This document shows positions 7,770 through 16,764 of a stretch of 64,000 nucleotides of DNA, piece after piece. Position numbers and translations under genes: made by a program. The notes below the pieces were generated by a model. It was given only the letters and a program-made list of their open reading frames with translations. It ran no database searches and was not told the DNA's origin. Position 1 is the first letter of the stretch, and the number at the start of each line of letters is the position of its first letter. Origin of the DNA: Sphingomonas sp. A2-49 (GTDB taxonomy: Bacteria; Pseudomonadota; Alphaproteobacteria; Sphingomonadales; Sphingomonadaceae); contig NZ_JAJLPA010000001.1 in assembly GCF_025548555.1 (NCBI RefSeq), forward strand, positions 682,001 through 746,000, read 5' to 3'.

Positions 7770-9314
7770 GTGAGCGATCACGAGGAAACACTTCGGCGCA
7801 TGGTCGACGTCCAAATCGCCCGCCGCGGCGTGCGGGACGCCGCAGTGCTCGACGCCATGCGCGCGGTGGCGCGCGAGCGGTTCGTGCCTGAGGGCCTGGT
7901 CGAATTCGCCTTTGAGGACGGGCCGCTGCCGATCGAGGTCGGGCAGACCATCTCCCAGCCCTATGTCGTCGCCGCCATGGTCGAGGCGGCCGAAATCGGT
8001 CCGGGAGACCATGTGCTCGAGGTCGGCGCAGGATCCGGCTACGCGGCAGCGGTGCTGGGCCAAGTGGCCGGCCGTGTCATCGCGATCGAGCGGCACGGCG
8101 AGCTGGCGCGGTTGGCGCGCGCGAGGATGTCCGCCCTCGGCTACGACAATGTCGATGTGCGCGAGGGCGACGGCACCCTCGGACTGCCGGAAGAGGCACC
8201 GTTCGACGCGATCCTTGTCGCCGCCGGCGGCTCGGAGGTGCCGGAGACGCTGAAGCAGCAGCTTAGGATCGGCGGACGGCTTGTCATGCCGGTCGGCGAG
8301 CCTGACGTGCAGACGCTTTGCAAGGTGACGCGCGTAGCGGAGGATCGGTTCGAGGAGGAGAGCCTTGGCGCGGTCACCTTCGTGCCGCTGATTGGCGCCC
8401 ACGGCCGGGCGGAGGACGGGCACCGTTCTGCGAGCAATCATTCCCCGGGCGCATCGCGCAAGCAGACGGTACCGGAGATGATCGCCGGGGCGGCCGAGCC
8501 GCTGCCCGACTTCGACGATCCCGCCTTCGGTCGCCTGTTCGATCGCTACGCCGACCGACGAGTGGTGCTGCTCGGCGAGGCGAGTCATGGGACGAGCGAA
8601 TTCTACCGCGCCCGCGCCGCGATCACGCGCCATCTGGTGGAGCATTACGGCTTCACCATCGTGGCGGTAGAAGCGGACTGGCCCGACGCGGCGACGGTCG
8701 ATCGCTACGTGCGTCATCGCGAGCCGCGTGCGGGCGCCGAGAAGCCCTTTGAGCGCTTCCCGACGTGGATGTGGCGCAACACGGACGTGCAAGCGTTTAT
8801 CCACTGGTTGCGCGAGCACAACGCGGGCATCGCCGAGAGGAGCCGGCGTGCCGGCTTCTACGGGCTCGACATCTACAACATGTCCGCATCGATTGGTGCC
8901 GTGCTCGATTATCTAGACCGGGTCGATCCGGAAGCGGCGAAGGTCGCCCGCGAGCGCTACGGCTGTCTTACCCCGTGGCAGAAGAATCCTGCCACTTACG
9001 GCCGCGCCGCGCTGAGCCGAGGCTATGCCGAGTGCGAGGAGGCGGTGATCGAGCAATGCCAGGCGCTGCTCCGCAAGCGGCTCGACTATGGGAAGGGTGA
9101 CAGCGACGCCTTCCTCGACGCAGCGCAGAACGCGCGGCTGATCGCCTCGGCCGAGCGCTATTACCGGATCATGTATTATGGCGGCGCGGAGAGCTGGAAT
9201 TTGCGCGACACACACATGTTCGAGACGCTCCAACACCTGCTCGATGCCAAGGGGCCGGATGGTGCTGTCAGTCTAACGCGAACCGCTCTCCACAAGATGC
9301 ACAAGGGGCTTTGA
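7770..9314 (+). pseudogene. Protein-isoaspartate methyltransferase / erythromycin-esterase-like fusion, 3' end replaced by IS
   Basis: Two-domain fusion. Residues about 1-215 form a PCMT domain that repairs isoaspartyl residues: D-G-P-L-P-I, T-I-S-Q-P-Y, and the SAM loop L-E-V-G-A-G-S-G-Y. Residues about 250 to 497 are an EreA/ChaN-like esterase domain with L-L-G-E-A-S-H-G-T-S-E-F and V-A-V-E-A-D-W. The natural frame holds to K-G-P-D at 9260, then runs into the IS6-type element, which adds 17 foreign residues (G-A-V-S-L-T-R...) and a stop. Intact fusions continue with a second His segment (W-A-H-N-S-H-like) that is missing here, so the esterase half is probably dead while the PCMT half could still work. 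The start is GTG 7770. Confidence 0.85.
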
Positions 9315-10100
9315 GCGCAGCGGCTTAGCTCGCGAGGATCTGCCACTCCGCAAGCGCTGCGGAGCGTCGGTCCTTGTAGGTCTGCCGATCGACGAGATGA
9401 CGTTCGAGGCTGAAATGGTTGTGGACGTTGGCGTGGACGGAAGCGAATTTTTGTAGCGTCTTCATCCGCCTGAAACGTTGCATCGCACGTTCTCGTCGTC
9501 GGAACTGCAGGTGGCTGTTCTCCACCCGGTTGTTCGCCCAGCGCCCCACCTCCTGCTTGTCAGCGTTGCCCAGGTCCTTCATCGCTGCGCGGTACGAGCG
9601 AAGCCCATCGGTGGTGATCTTGTCAGGCGAGCCATGACGCTTGAGCGCCTTCTTCATGAAGGTGAGCGCTGCGTCCTTATCGCGGGTCTTGGTGATGTAG
9701 CTTTCGAGGATCTCGCCCTCGTGATCGACCGCACGCCACAGGTACACCATCTCGCCATTCAGCTTCACGTACATTTCGTCCATGTGCTAGCGCCAGTGAC
9801 GGAAGCCGCCCATCCGGTTGATCCGCTGGCGGCGGATGTCACCTGCGAACATCGGCCCGAACCTGTTCCACCACATCCGTACCGTCTCGTGGCAAATGTC
9901 GATGCCGCGCTCGAACAGCAGATCCTCCACGTTCCGCAAGCTGAGCGGAAAACGGACGTACATCATCACCACCAGGCGGATTACCTCGGGCGAGGAGTTG
10001 AACCGGCGGAACGGGCTTGGCGGAAGTGCTCTGGATTTGCGGCTCATGCGAGCCAATTGTCAGCGCGGACCGCGTGGTGCCACGTTGGTCTGACAGAGTC
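9261..10100 (-). mobile_element. IS6-family insertion sequence, about 840 bp
   Basis: Imperfect terminal inverted repeats CTGTCAGTCTAACGCG (9265-9280) and the complement of CACGTTGGTCTGACAG (10081-10096) flank a DDE transposase frame; 13 of 16 positions agree. The left boundary at 9261 coincides with the point where the esterase reading frame loses family similarity. No 8-bp target duplication is visible (GGCCGGAT on the left, AGCGCGGG on the right), and the right flank does not continue the interrupted gene. Size and transposase type fit the IS6/IS26 group. Exact ends are uncertain by a few bases. Confidence 0.8.
9325..10047 (-). pseudogene. IS6-family DDE transposase with internal amber stop
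   Basis: The frame runs from ATG 10047 to 9325 (241 codons) and is interrupted once by TAG at 9787-9789. The upstream part has P-F-R-R-F, then E-V-I-R-L-V-V-M-M-Y-V-R-F-P-L-S and ends G-F-R-H-W-R. The stop is followed directly by H-M-D-E-M-Y-V-K-L-N-G. Family members have Trp at this place, so TGG to TAG explains the break. The catalytic Asp residues (M-D-E-M-Y and T-T-D-G-L-R-S-Y) and Glu (R-V-E-N-S-H-L) all lie after the stop. The element is inactive unless the amber codon is suppressed or a trans copy acts. Confidence 0.88.
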
Positions 10101-10349
10101 AGCGCGGGGCATGCCCCCGCCCTACTCCGTTCAGCGCATCAGGACACCTGGTGCATTTGGTTTGACGGAGCCCCTCAGTCCGACTGTGGAATGCTATCCG
10201 TTCGCGCAGGCGATCAACTTGCTGGACGATCTGGAGGAAACTGGCGGCTCCTCTCGATCAATGCAGAGATTGGTTTACAAAAAAAATCTGACTCATACGC
10301 TTCAGCTACCGGTACTTCTAACGTTGCCGATCATTGGCGTAGGGAAAGA
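10101..10349. other. Non-coding junction between IS element and catabolic island
   Basis: Roughly 250 bases with no supported gene. Just after the IS end there is a short GC palindrome (GCGGGGCATGCCCCCGC, about 10103-10120). An A-rich run (AAAAAAAA near 10275) precedes the first island gene, whose ribosome site is AGGGAAAG. The sequence is not the missing 3' part of the esterase gene. Confidence 0.6.
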
Positions 10350-11129
10350 ATGATGAATCTGGGACTGTCCGGAAGGACAGCACTGATATGCGCTTCGTCG
10401 CGTGGATTGGGGTTCGCCTGTGCGAGCGCGTTCGCGCGAGAGGGATGTCATGTCGTCATCAACGGGCGCGATCCCGCCGTCTTGCGGGAGGCACGCGATA
10501 CCATAGCAGTCCATGGTGGAACGGTAATACCCGTAATTGCAGACGTTGCCACCGCGGAAGGCCGCGCGGCGCTGATGGCCGCGGCCCCCACTATCGACAT
10601 CCTGGTGACGAACAATGGCGGCCCGGCGCCGGGGCGGTACGATCGCTGGGACGAGGACGCCTGGATCGCTGCGCTGCAGGCCAACATGTTGGCCGCCATC
10701 CTGTTGATCACGCAGGTCGTGCCGGGCATGCGCGCGCGGCGGTTCGGGCGGATCGTCAACATCACCTCGGCGATGGTGAAGTCGCCGCAGCTACCGATGG
10801 GGCTGTCGACCGCGTCGCGGGCGGGCCTGACGGCGTTTGCCAAGGCGCTGTCGCGCGAGGTGACGTGCGACAACGTCACGATCAACAATCTACTGCCCGA
10901 ACGGATTGAGACCGCCAGGCTGCAGGGCATGATCGCGCGCGTGGCGCGGCACGGCGGGATTGACGAGCTGGCGGCGCGTGCCGAGATGCTGCGGCCGATA
11001 CCGGCTGGCCGGTTCGGCACGCCCGATGAATTCGGCGACGCCTGCGCGTATTTGTGTTCCGCGCAGGCCGGGTATGTCACCGGGCAGAATTTGCAGATCG
11101 ACGGCGGCGCCTATGCGGGGTTGATATAG
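10350..11129 (+). CDS. SDR oxidoreductase with atypical SxxxR active site
   Basis: A 259-residue short-chain dehydrogenase/reductase. The cofactor loop is C-A-S-S-R-G-L-G (about 14-21), the N-N-G-G-P-A-P-G segment replaces N-N-A-G, and the end carries Q-N-L-Q-I-D-G-G. The active-site Ser is present (I-T-S-A), but 13 positions later Ser stands where Tyr belongs and Arg where Lys belongs (L-S-T-A-S-R-A-G-L). This pattern occurs in an SDR branch annotated as 3-oxoacyl reductase-like, whose chemistry may differ. Two in-frame ATGs (10350, 10353) follow AGGGAAAG. It is the first gene after the IS junction and converges with the next SDR with a 7-base gap. Confidence 0.9.
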   Translation: MMNLGLSGRTALICASSRGLGFACASAFAREGCHVVINGRDPAVLREARDTIAVHGGTVIPVIADVATAEGRAALMAAAPTIDILVTNNGGPAPGRYDRWDEDAWIAALQANMLAAILLITQVVPGMRARRFGRIVNITSAMVKSPQLPMGLSTASRAGLTAFAKALSREVTCDNVTINNLLPERIETARLQGMIARVARHGGIDELAARAEMLRPIPAGRFGTPDEFGDACAYLCSAQAGYVTGQNLQIDGGAYAGLI

Positions 11130-11136
11130 AGCGCGG

Positions 11137-11844
11137 TCAGCCGCACGGCAGCACGAACGGCGCGGCGCGCTGCGTGATCGCGGCGATCTCGCAGGCCGCG
11201 GCGTCGTCGCCATAGACGCATTCGATCCGGTCGCGCGCGGCGATCATGTTGAGGTACAGCGCAGCCACGGCATCAGCGGCGGCGCGGTCCATCCGCGCGA
11301 AAACGGGGACGGTGCCGACATAGATGCCGCTGTCCTTCAGCTCTTCGGCGAGACTGTAGACATAATTGCGTAGCGCCGCCGCGCCGAGCCCCATCGAGCC
11401 GAGCAGCTTCATCGGCAGCAGCGAGGACCGGCCGCTGGCGAACAGCAGCGCGCCCTCGTCGCGTGCCTGCATGTCCGGCAGCACCTGCCGTACCGCGTTG
11501 ATGGCGCCGACGGTCAGGAATTCGAACGCCGATCGCGCCGTTTCCGCCGTCACCTGCGACGGCGGCACGAACGCCATCGCCAGCGGGCTGAATTCGAGCA
11601 CGTCGACCCGCCCGAACCGCGCTTTGATCGCCGCGAACGCGGCGACGAGCTGCGCCGCGTGGGTCAGGTCCGCGACGAAGCCGACGGCTTCGATGCCGGC
11701 CTCCCCCAGTTCGTCGACCATCGCGTCGAGCGACGCCTGACGCCGCGCGATCAGCGCCACCGCATAGCCCTGCGAACCGAACGCACGCGCGACCGAAAGG
11801 CCGAGCAACGGACCGGCGCCGAGGATGGCGATGGTCGGCTTCAT
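11137..11844 (-). CDS. SDR-like NAD(P)-binding oxidoreductase
   Basis: A 235-residue Rossmann protein starting M-K-P-T-I-A-I-L-G-A-G-P-L-L-G (glycine-rich loop at about 8-14). It resembles divergent SDRs: an A-R-R motif near 31-33, then V-A-D-L-T-H and F-S-P-L in place of the usual N-N-A-G. The active-site zone reads S-G-R-S-S-L-L-P-M-K-L-L-G-S-M-G-L-G, with no clear Y-x-x-x-K, so oxidoreductase activity is likely but the catalytic residues are unclear. Its ATG overlaps the stop of the upstream P450 gene by four bases (ATGA), so the two are translationally coupled and probably act in one pathway. Confidence 0.85.
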   Translation of the reverse strand: MKPTIAILGAGPLLGLSVARAFGSQGYAVALIARRQASLDAMVDELGEAGIEAVGFVADLTHAAQLVAAFAAIKARFGRVDVLEFSPLAMAFVPPSQVTAETARSAFEFLTVGAINAVRQVLPDMQARDEGALLFASGRSSLLPMKLLGSMGLGAAALRNYVYSLAEELKDSGIYVGTVPVFARMDRAAADAVAALYLNMIAARDRIECVYGDDAAACEIAAITQRAAPFVLPCG

Positions 11845-13133
11845 GGAACGTCCCAGACAACATGGACCGAATCCGGGCCGCGCAGGCCGACGCCCTTGAT
11901 CCGCGGCGGCGGCGTGTCGGGGTCGAAGCGGATGTTGGGCAGCAGATCGAACACTGCGTTGACCGCCGCCTCGATCTCGGCCTTCGCGACGAACAGCCCG
12001 ATGCACATGTGGACGCCGTAGCCGAAGCCGAAGCTGGGTTTCGGCCGGCGATCGATGTCGAACGTGTCCGGATCGTCGAACACCTCCGGATCGCGATTCG
12101 CGGTCTGGATCACCATCGACACGATCGAGCCCTCGGGAATCGCGACCCCGCCGATCTCGACATCGCGCGCGGCCTCGCGCGCCTTGAAGGTGGCGACGGG
12201 TTCGTACCGTACAGCCTCGTCGATAGCCTTCCCGATCAGCTTGCGATCCGCGCGGACGCGGGCCAGCAGCTCCGGACGTTCGAGCAGGAGAATCATCAGG
12301 CTGCCGAACGTCCGCGTTGTGGTCTCCGCCGCGGCGGGCAGCAGCATGCGGACGAAATCCGTCACCTGCTCGTCGGACAGGGTGACACCTTCATGCTCGG
12401 TGCGCAGCAGGCGGCCAATCAGGTCATTGCCCTTGGAGCCTTCGGCGCGGCGCTTCTCCACCAGTGGCTTCACGTGATCGTGGAGCGCCTGCGACGCCGC
12501 CAGCGCCTCGGTGCGGGCGCGCATGGCTTCCTCGGGATCGCGCTTCGGGCCGGACAGGATCTTGAGCGCCATCGTGGCGAAGACCTCCATGCCCGCGGGA
12601 TCGTCGGGAAAGCCGAGGATCGCGTAGATCACGCGTACCGGGAACCCCAGGCCGACATCCTTGATGAGGTCCGCCTTGCCGCGCGGCACCAGCGGGCCGA
12701 TGAATTCGTCGCGGATGACCGGCTCGATCAGCGATTCGCGCCATTCCTTCAGCACCGGCGGCATGAAGCACGGCTGCAGCAGCGCACGCATGCGGCGATG
12801 ATAAGCGCCGTCCATCGCGGTCAGCATGAACGTGCCCATGAAGCTGCCGAGCCCCTCGCCGATCAGGCTGCTCGTGAAGGAATCCTCGTCGCGCAGCACC
12901 GCGCCGATATCGGCATGGCGGAACAGCGTGTAGACCGGCCGCCCCTTGGCATTCCCGAAGATCGGCGGGACGCCCAGTTCCTCGAGGATGTCGCCCTTCA
13001 TGACCGGCGTCTCGCGCATGCGTTCGCGATAGAAAGGCAACGGATCCTCGAGCGATCCGCCGAAATTGTCGCTGACGGACTGGAAGCTCTTCGCCATCGC
13101 GCGCGTGTCTTCGGTGTCCAATGCGGTAGCCAT
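11841..13133 (-). CDS. Cytochrome P450 (class I bacterial type)
   Basis: A 430-residue soluble P450. The oxygen-binding I-helix reads P-A-A-A-E-T-T-T-R, the K-helix E-x-x-R is E-A-V-R, and the heme loop is F-G-F-G-Y-G-V-H-M-C-I-G with the thiolate Cys near 377. It is a bacterial three-component type that needs ferredoxin and reductase; the flavoprotein at 15465-16724 and the ferredoxin at 24558-24800 are candidate partners. The start is ATG 13131-13133 because AGGAGA lies 5-6 bases upstream; a GTG at 13160 lacks this. It follows the amidohydrolase gene by 23 bases and overlaps the next SDR, forming a three-gene operon. The likely role is hydroxylation of the island substrate. Confidence 0.93.
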   Translation of the reverse strand: MATALDTEDTRAMAKSFQSVSDNFGGSLEDPLPFYRERMRETPVMKGDILEELGVPPIFGNAKGRPVYTLFRHADIGAVLRDEDSFTSSLIGEGLGSFMGTFMLTAMDGAYHRRMRALLQPCFMPPVLKEWRESLIEPVIRDEFIGPLVPRGKADLIKDVGLGFPVRVIYAILGFPDDPAGMEVFATMALKILSGPKRDPEEAMRARTEALAASQALHDHVKPLVEKRRAEGSKGNDLIGRLLRTEHEGVTLSDEQVTDFVRMLLPAAAETTTRTFGSLMILLLERPELLARVRADRKLIGKAIDEAVRYEPVATFKAREAARDVEIGGVAIPEGSIVSMVIQTANRDPEVFDDPDTFDIDRRPKPSFGFGYGVHMCIGLFVAKAEIEAAVNAVFDLLPNIRFDPDTPPPRIKGVGLRGPDSVHVVWDVP

Positions 13134-13156
13134 CGTGTCTCTCCTGGAGTTCGGGT

Positions 13157-14188
13157 TCACGCAGCCACGGCCCTTGCGCCGCCGACGTCGAGCTTCAGCA
13201 TCTCGATCGCGTTGGTGCTGCGTATCTTCTCGCGGTCGGCTTCGGACAGGCCAATGCCCGCGGTCAGGTCGCCATGATCATAGGCGCCGCCGAAATTCGT
13301 GCCGTAGACCAGCCGGTCGGTCCCGACGACCTCGACCACGCCGCGCCGCAGCGCCGGATGATGGACGTCGAGATCGAAGTAGAAATTGGGCATGTAGTCG
13401 AGCAGCGGCCGCTGGTTGCGCGCATCGGGCGCCATCGCGCCGTTGAGTTCGGACAGCCGCCCGAGCTGGAACACCGCCATGCCGCCAGCATGGGTGATAT
13501 AGGATTTCAGCGTCGGGAACGCATCGAGCGCGCCGCCGCAGATCAAATACCAGAAGAACAGCGTCTCATCGACGCAGTCGCCGACGATCGAGGTCGTCTC
13601 GAACCGATCCTCGTGATGCCGTTCGCCCAGATAGATCGACTGGTTGAAGCCGTGGACCATGATTGGGACGTCGAGCTCGGCGAGCTTTTCCCAGACCGGG
13701 AACAGCCGTTCGTCATAGGTCTGGATCCCGTCGAAATTGGTGCCGCCGACGCACAGGCCCTTGGCGCCGAGCACGCGGACCGCGCGATCGATCTCGACGA
13801 CCGCGGCCGCCGGATCCGCCAGATTGGCGTGCGCCCAGAAATCGAAGCGATCGGGCATGACCCGGCAGAAGGCGGCGAGTTCGTCATTGCAGATCCGGGC
13901 ATAGTCGTTGCCGAATTCGCCCGCCCAATACATGAACGCGTGCGACGGCACCGACAGCACCAGCTTGTCGACGCCGCGCGCGTCCATCAGCTTGATCCGC
14001 GCCGCATGCGTCATGCGCGCCAGCAGGTTCGCCTCGGCCTCCGCATCGCTGGCGGCCTTGGTCGGCTGCTTGGTGCCGAGCGAGAAATGGCCGACCGTCA
14101 GCCCCTGCATCTTCATGAAGGGACCCCAGAACGCGTGGCGGTTCAGCATGCCCGGCGAGACCAGGTGGGCGTGCACGTCGATCAGCAT
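13157..14188 (-). CDS. Amidohydrolase_2 family metal-dependent hydrolase/decarboxylase
   Basis: A 343-residue TIM-barrel amidohydrolase starting M-L-I-D-V-H-A-H, with the metal H-x-H at 6 and 8. Further ligands are probably the His of V-H-G-F-N-Q and I-T-H-A-G-G, and an Asp near the C-terminus (F-G-G-A-Y-D-H-G-D). Relatives include ACMSD, gamma-resorcylate decarboxylase and LigW (decarboxylases) and LigY (C-C hydrolase of meta-cleavage products), so reaction type is open. ATG 14188 is preceded by GAGGA with 5 bases spacing; ATG 14194 would leave no room for that site. It is about 50% similar by eye to the protein at 42447-43523. A regulatory element lies just upstream. Confidence 0.88.
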   Translation of the reverse strand: MLIDVHAHLVSPGMLNRHAFWGPFMKMQGLTVGHFSLGTKQPTKAASDAEAEANLLARMTHAARIKLMDARGVDKLVLSVPSHAFMYWAGEFGNDYARICNDELAAFCRVMPDRFDFWAHANLADPAAAVVEIDRAVRVLGAKGLCVGGTNFDGIQTYDERLFPVWEKLAELDVPIMVHGFNQSIYLGERHHEDRFETTSIVGDCVDETLFFWYLICGGALDAFPTLKSYITHAGGMAVFQLGRLSELNGAMAPDARNQRPLLDYMPNFYFDLDVHHPALRRGVVEVVGTDRLVYGTNFGGAYDHGDLTAGIGLSEADREKIRSTNAIEMLKLDVGGARAVAA

Positions 14189-14222
14189 ATGCATCCTCGT
14201 CCATATTGTTATGAGAACCATA

Positions 14223-14244
14223 TTCTCATATTCGAATGGCATTC
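14223..14244 (+). promoter_or_regulatory. Recurrent 22-bp operator-like element, copy 1
   Basis: Reads TTCT-CATATT-CGAAT-GGC-ATTC, matching the island consensus WTCT-N6-RGAAT-N3-ATTC with one variation (C for R). It lies between the divergent amidohydrolase (start 14188) and MFS gene (start 14297). It combines two overlapping dyads, TTCT-N6-AGAA and GAAT-N3-ATTC. The binding protein is unknown. Confidence 0.6.
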
Positions 14245-14296
14245 CGCAAGAGCGTATCGGTGGACGGTACGCGTCCGATCGAGAAAAGGACCGAGA

Positions 14297-15502
14297 ATGG
14301 CTCCAGCACAGGTGGCGCCGCGTCCGCGCGCGCTGCTCGGTTCGGGGATCGTGTGCACCGCGTTTTCGCTGCGGATGATCTTTACGAGCCTGTCGGTGCA
14401 GCTGCCCGAGATCGTCCGCGCGCTGGCGCTGTCGGTCGGCGAGGTCGCGCTGCTCACGACGCTGCCGGTGCTGTGCCTGGGGCTCTGCGCGCCGCTGGGA
14501 CCGGCGATCGCGCGCCGGCTGGGCACCGAGCGTACGCTGTTCGGCGCGATGGTGCTGGTCGCCGCCGGCACCGCGCTGCGCGCCAGCGGGGCGGCCTGGA
14601 CGCTCTTCGTGTTCTCGATCCTCGCCTGCGGGGCGACCGCGACCGCCAACGTCCTGTTGCCGAGCCTGGTGAAGCGCGACTTCGCCAACCGGTCTTCGCT
14701 GCTGACCGGATTGTACGTCATGGCGATTTCGGGCGGCGCCGCGTTCGCCGCAGCGGCGACGATACCGCTGGTCCATCGCGTGGGGGCAGGCTGGCAATTC
14801 GGGTTGGCGGTCTGGGCGGTGCCGGCGACGCTGGCGGCGCTGCTATGGGTACCGCAGCTGGTGCGGCGCGGCGGATCGACCGACCCGGTCCACGCCGTTA
14901 CCGGGCTGTGGCGCGACCCGCTGGCGTGGCAGGTGTCGATGTTCATGGGCCTGCAGTCGGCGCTCGCTTTTTCGGTGCTGAGCTGGTTGGCGCCGATGCT
15001 GCGCGAGCGCGGGCTGCGGCCGGTCGATGCGGGGCTGGTGCTGTCGATCCTGATCGTCGTGCAGCTCGCTACCTGCCTGACGGTACCGGCGATCGCGATG
15101 CGCGCGCGCAACCAGCGCGCGCTGGCGATGATCCTGGTCGCGGGCGGGGTCTGCGGCCTGCTGGGCCTGGTGTTCGCGCCGCTGGGCGGGGTCTGGATCT
15201 GGGCGCTGGTGCAGGGGCTGGCGCAGGGCGGGCTGTTCTCGCTGGCGCTGACGATGGTGCTGCTGCGCGCGCCCAACGCGCATGTCGCGGCGCATCTGTC
15301 GAGCATGGCGCAGTGCGTCGGCTATATCCCCGCCGCGCTGGCGCCGCTGCTGGTCGGGCTGCTGCGCGCGTGGACCGGCGGCTTCGCCGCGGCGGGCGCG
15401 CTGTTCGCGCTGATCGGGCTGGCGCTGGTGTGGAGTGGACTGGGCGCCGGCCGCGACGCGCTGGTCATGGCGCGGGTGGCGGACCCTGGACGATCTGCTT
15501 GA
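14297..15502 (+). CDS. MFS transporter, CynX/NimT-like
   Basis: A 401-residue major facilitator protein with about 12 hydrophobic segments, similar in layout to CynX/NimT-type small-anion or organic-acid carriers. Features are L-P-E-I in the first loop and a basic A-R-R-L-G-T-E-R loop after the second helix. The start is ATG 14297, preceded by GAAAAGGA. It would import a substrate or export an intermediate of the island pathway across the inner membrane. Its 3' end overlaps the convergent flavoprotein reductase gene by 38 bases. Transcription is divergent from the amidohydrolase-P450-SDR operon and shares the operator-like element at 14223. Confidence 0.88.
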   Translation: MAPAQVAPRPRALLGSGIVCTAFSLRMIFTSLSVQLPEIVRALALSVGEVALLTTLPVLCLGLCAPLGPAIARRLGTERTLFGAMVLVAAGTALRASGAAWTLFVFSILACGATATANVLLPSLVKRDFANRSSLLTGLYVMAISGGAAFAAAATIPLVHRVGAGWQFGLAVWAVPATLAALLWVPQLVRRGGSTDPVHAVTGLWRDPLAWQVSMFMGLQSALAFSVLSWLAPMLRERGLRPVDAGLVLSILIVVQLATCLTVPAIAMRARNQRALAMILVAGGVCGLLGLVFAPLGGVWIWALVQGLAQGGLFSLALTMVLLRAPNAHVAAHLSSMAQCVGYIPAALAPLLVGLLRAWTGGFAAAGALFALIGLALVWSGLGAGRDALVMARVADPGRSA

Positions 15503-16724
15503 TCGGCACGCCGGTGTCCGCGAGCAGGTCGGGATCGACCACGCGCTTCTCGCCGACCAGCGTCCGGCCGGCCATGAATTCCTGCGGCATGTTGACCGCC
15601 TCGACCGCGAGGATCCGCCATGCGTCCGACAGATGGAAGATCGCAAATTTCGCGTCGGGGATCGACCCGCGGACGACCAGACGGTGCGAATCGAACGGTA
15701 CGCCGACGATCTGCAGCTTCAGGTCGTATTGGTCCGACCAGAACCACGGCACGTCGTGCGCCGGCGGTGCCTTGCCGACGATGGCGGCGGCCGCGCGCCG
15801 GCCCTGCTCCACCGCGTTGGGCACGCTTTCCAGCCGGAACATGCGGCCGTCGTACAGCGGCATCGGCCGCCAGGTCATGTCGCCGATCGCGTAGATGCCG
15901 GGGACCGAGGTCCTGGCGTCGTCGTCGACCACCACGCCCCCGGCGTCGCAGGTGAGCCCCGCATCGCGCGCCAACTGGTCGCAGATCGTCGCGCCGACGC
16001 CGACCAGCGCGGCGTCGCACGGCACGACCTGGCCATCGCCAAGCCGGACCCCCGAGACGCGGCCGTCCAGCCCGACGAATCCTTCGACCTGCGCGTCAGT
16101 GACGATCTTCAGCCCCCGGGCGCGATGATAGGCGTCGAAGAAACCGGCGAGCGGCTCGCACGCGACACGCGACAGGATCCGCGCCTCGCGTTCCAGCAGC
16201 ACAACCTCAGTCCCGAGCGACAGCGCCGATGCCGCCGCCTCCAGCCCGATATAGCCGCCGCCGACGATCGCGAGGCGCCGCCCCGGCCCGACCGCGTCGC
16301 GGATCATGTCGGCGTCGCGCAGGTCGCGGAGATAATGGATGCCGTCCAGGTCCGCGCCGGGGATCGCCAGCCGGCGCGCGCGCGACCCGGTGGCCAGGAT
16401 CAGCACGTCATAGGAAAGCAGCGTCCCGTCGGCGAGCGTCACGGTGCGCGCCACCGGATCCACCGTCCGGGCATCGCGCCCCAGGTGCAGCGCGATGCCG
16501 TTGTTCGCATACCAGCTTTCGGGGCGGAGCTTCAGCGTCTCCATCGCCGCGGTGCCCTTCAGATACGCCTTGGACAAGGGCGGCCGGTGATAGGGCACGA
16601 TCGGCTCGTCGCCGACCAAGTCGATCGGGCCGAGATGCCCGGCCTGGCGCAGCGCCGCGACGGCGTTTCCGCCGCCATGGCCTGCACCGACGATGACCAC
16701 GCGGGCCTGGAGAGAATCGCTCAT
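15465..16724 (-). CDS. FAD-dependent ferredoxin reductase (putidaredoxin-reductase-like)
   Basis: A 419-residue flavoprotein with two Rossmann sites: FAD G-A-G-H-G-G-G near residues 13-19 and NAD(P) V-G-G-G-Y-I-G-L-E-A near 150-160, plus the FAD-binding Y-A-I-G-D-M and the A-T-G-S-R-A motif. The order and the C-terminal domain (W-S-D-Q-Y) match putidaredoxin reductase, rubredoxin reductase and BphA4-like oxygenase reductases. It should pass electrons from NADH to a ferredoxin for the P450 (11841-13133) and/or the Rieske oxygenase (24962), for which no other reductase is seen in the window. It is followed upstream by an SDR in the same direction, 40 bases away. Confidence 0.92.
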   Translation of the reverse strand: MSDSLQARVVIVGAGHGGGNAVAALRQAGHLGPIDLVGDEPIVPYHRPPLSKAYLKGTAAMETLKLRPESWYANNGIALHLGRDARTVDPVARTVTLADGTLLSYDVLILATGSRARRLAIPGADLDGIHYLRDLRDADMIRDAVGPGRRLAIVGGGYIGLEAAASALSLGTEVVLLEREARILSRVACEPLAGFFDAYHRARGLKIVTDAQVEGFVGLDGRVSGVRLGDGQVVPCDAALVGVGATICDQLARDAGLTCDAGGVVVDDDARTSVPGIYAIGDMTWRPMPLYDGRMFRLESVPNAVEQGRRAAAAIVGKAPPAHDVPWFWSDQYDLKLQIVGVPFDSHRLVVRGSIPDAKFAIFHLSDAWRILAVEAVNMPQEFMAGRTLVGEKRVVDPDLLADTGVPIKQIVQGPPPAP

Positions 16725-16764
16725 CGCGCCACCTTATGACGTTCGAAAGACGGGCCGTCGCGCG

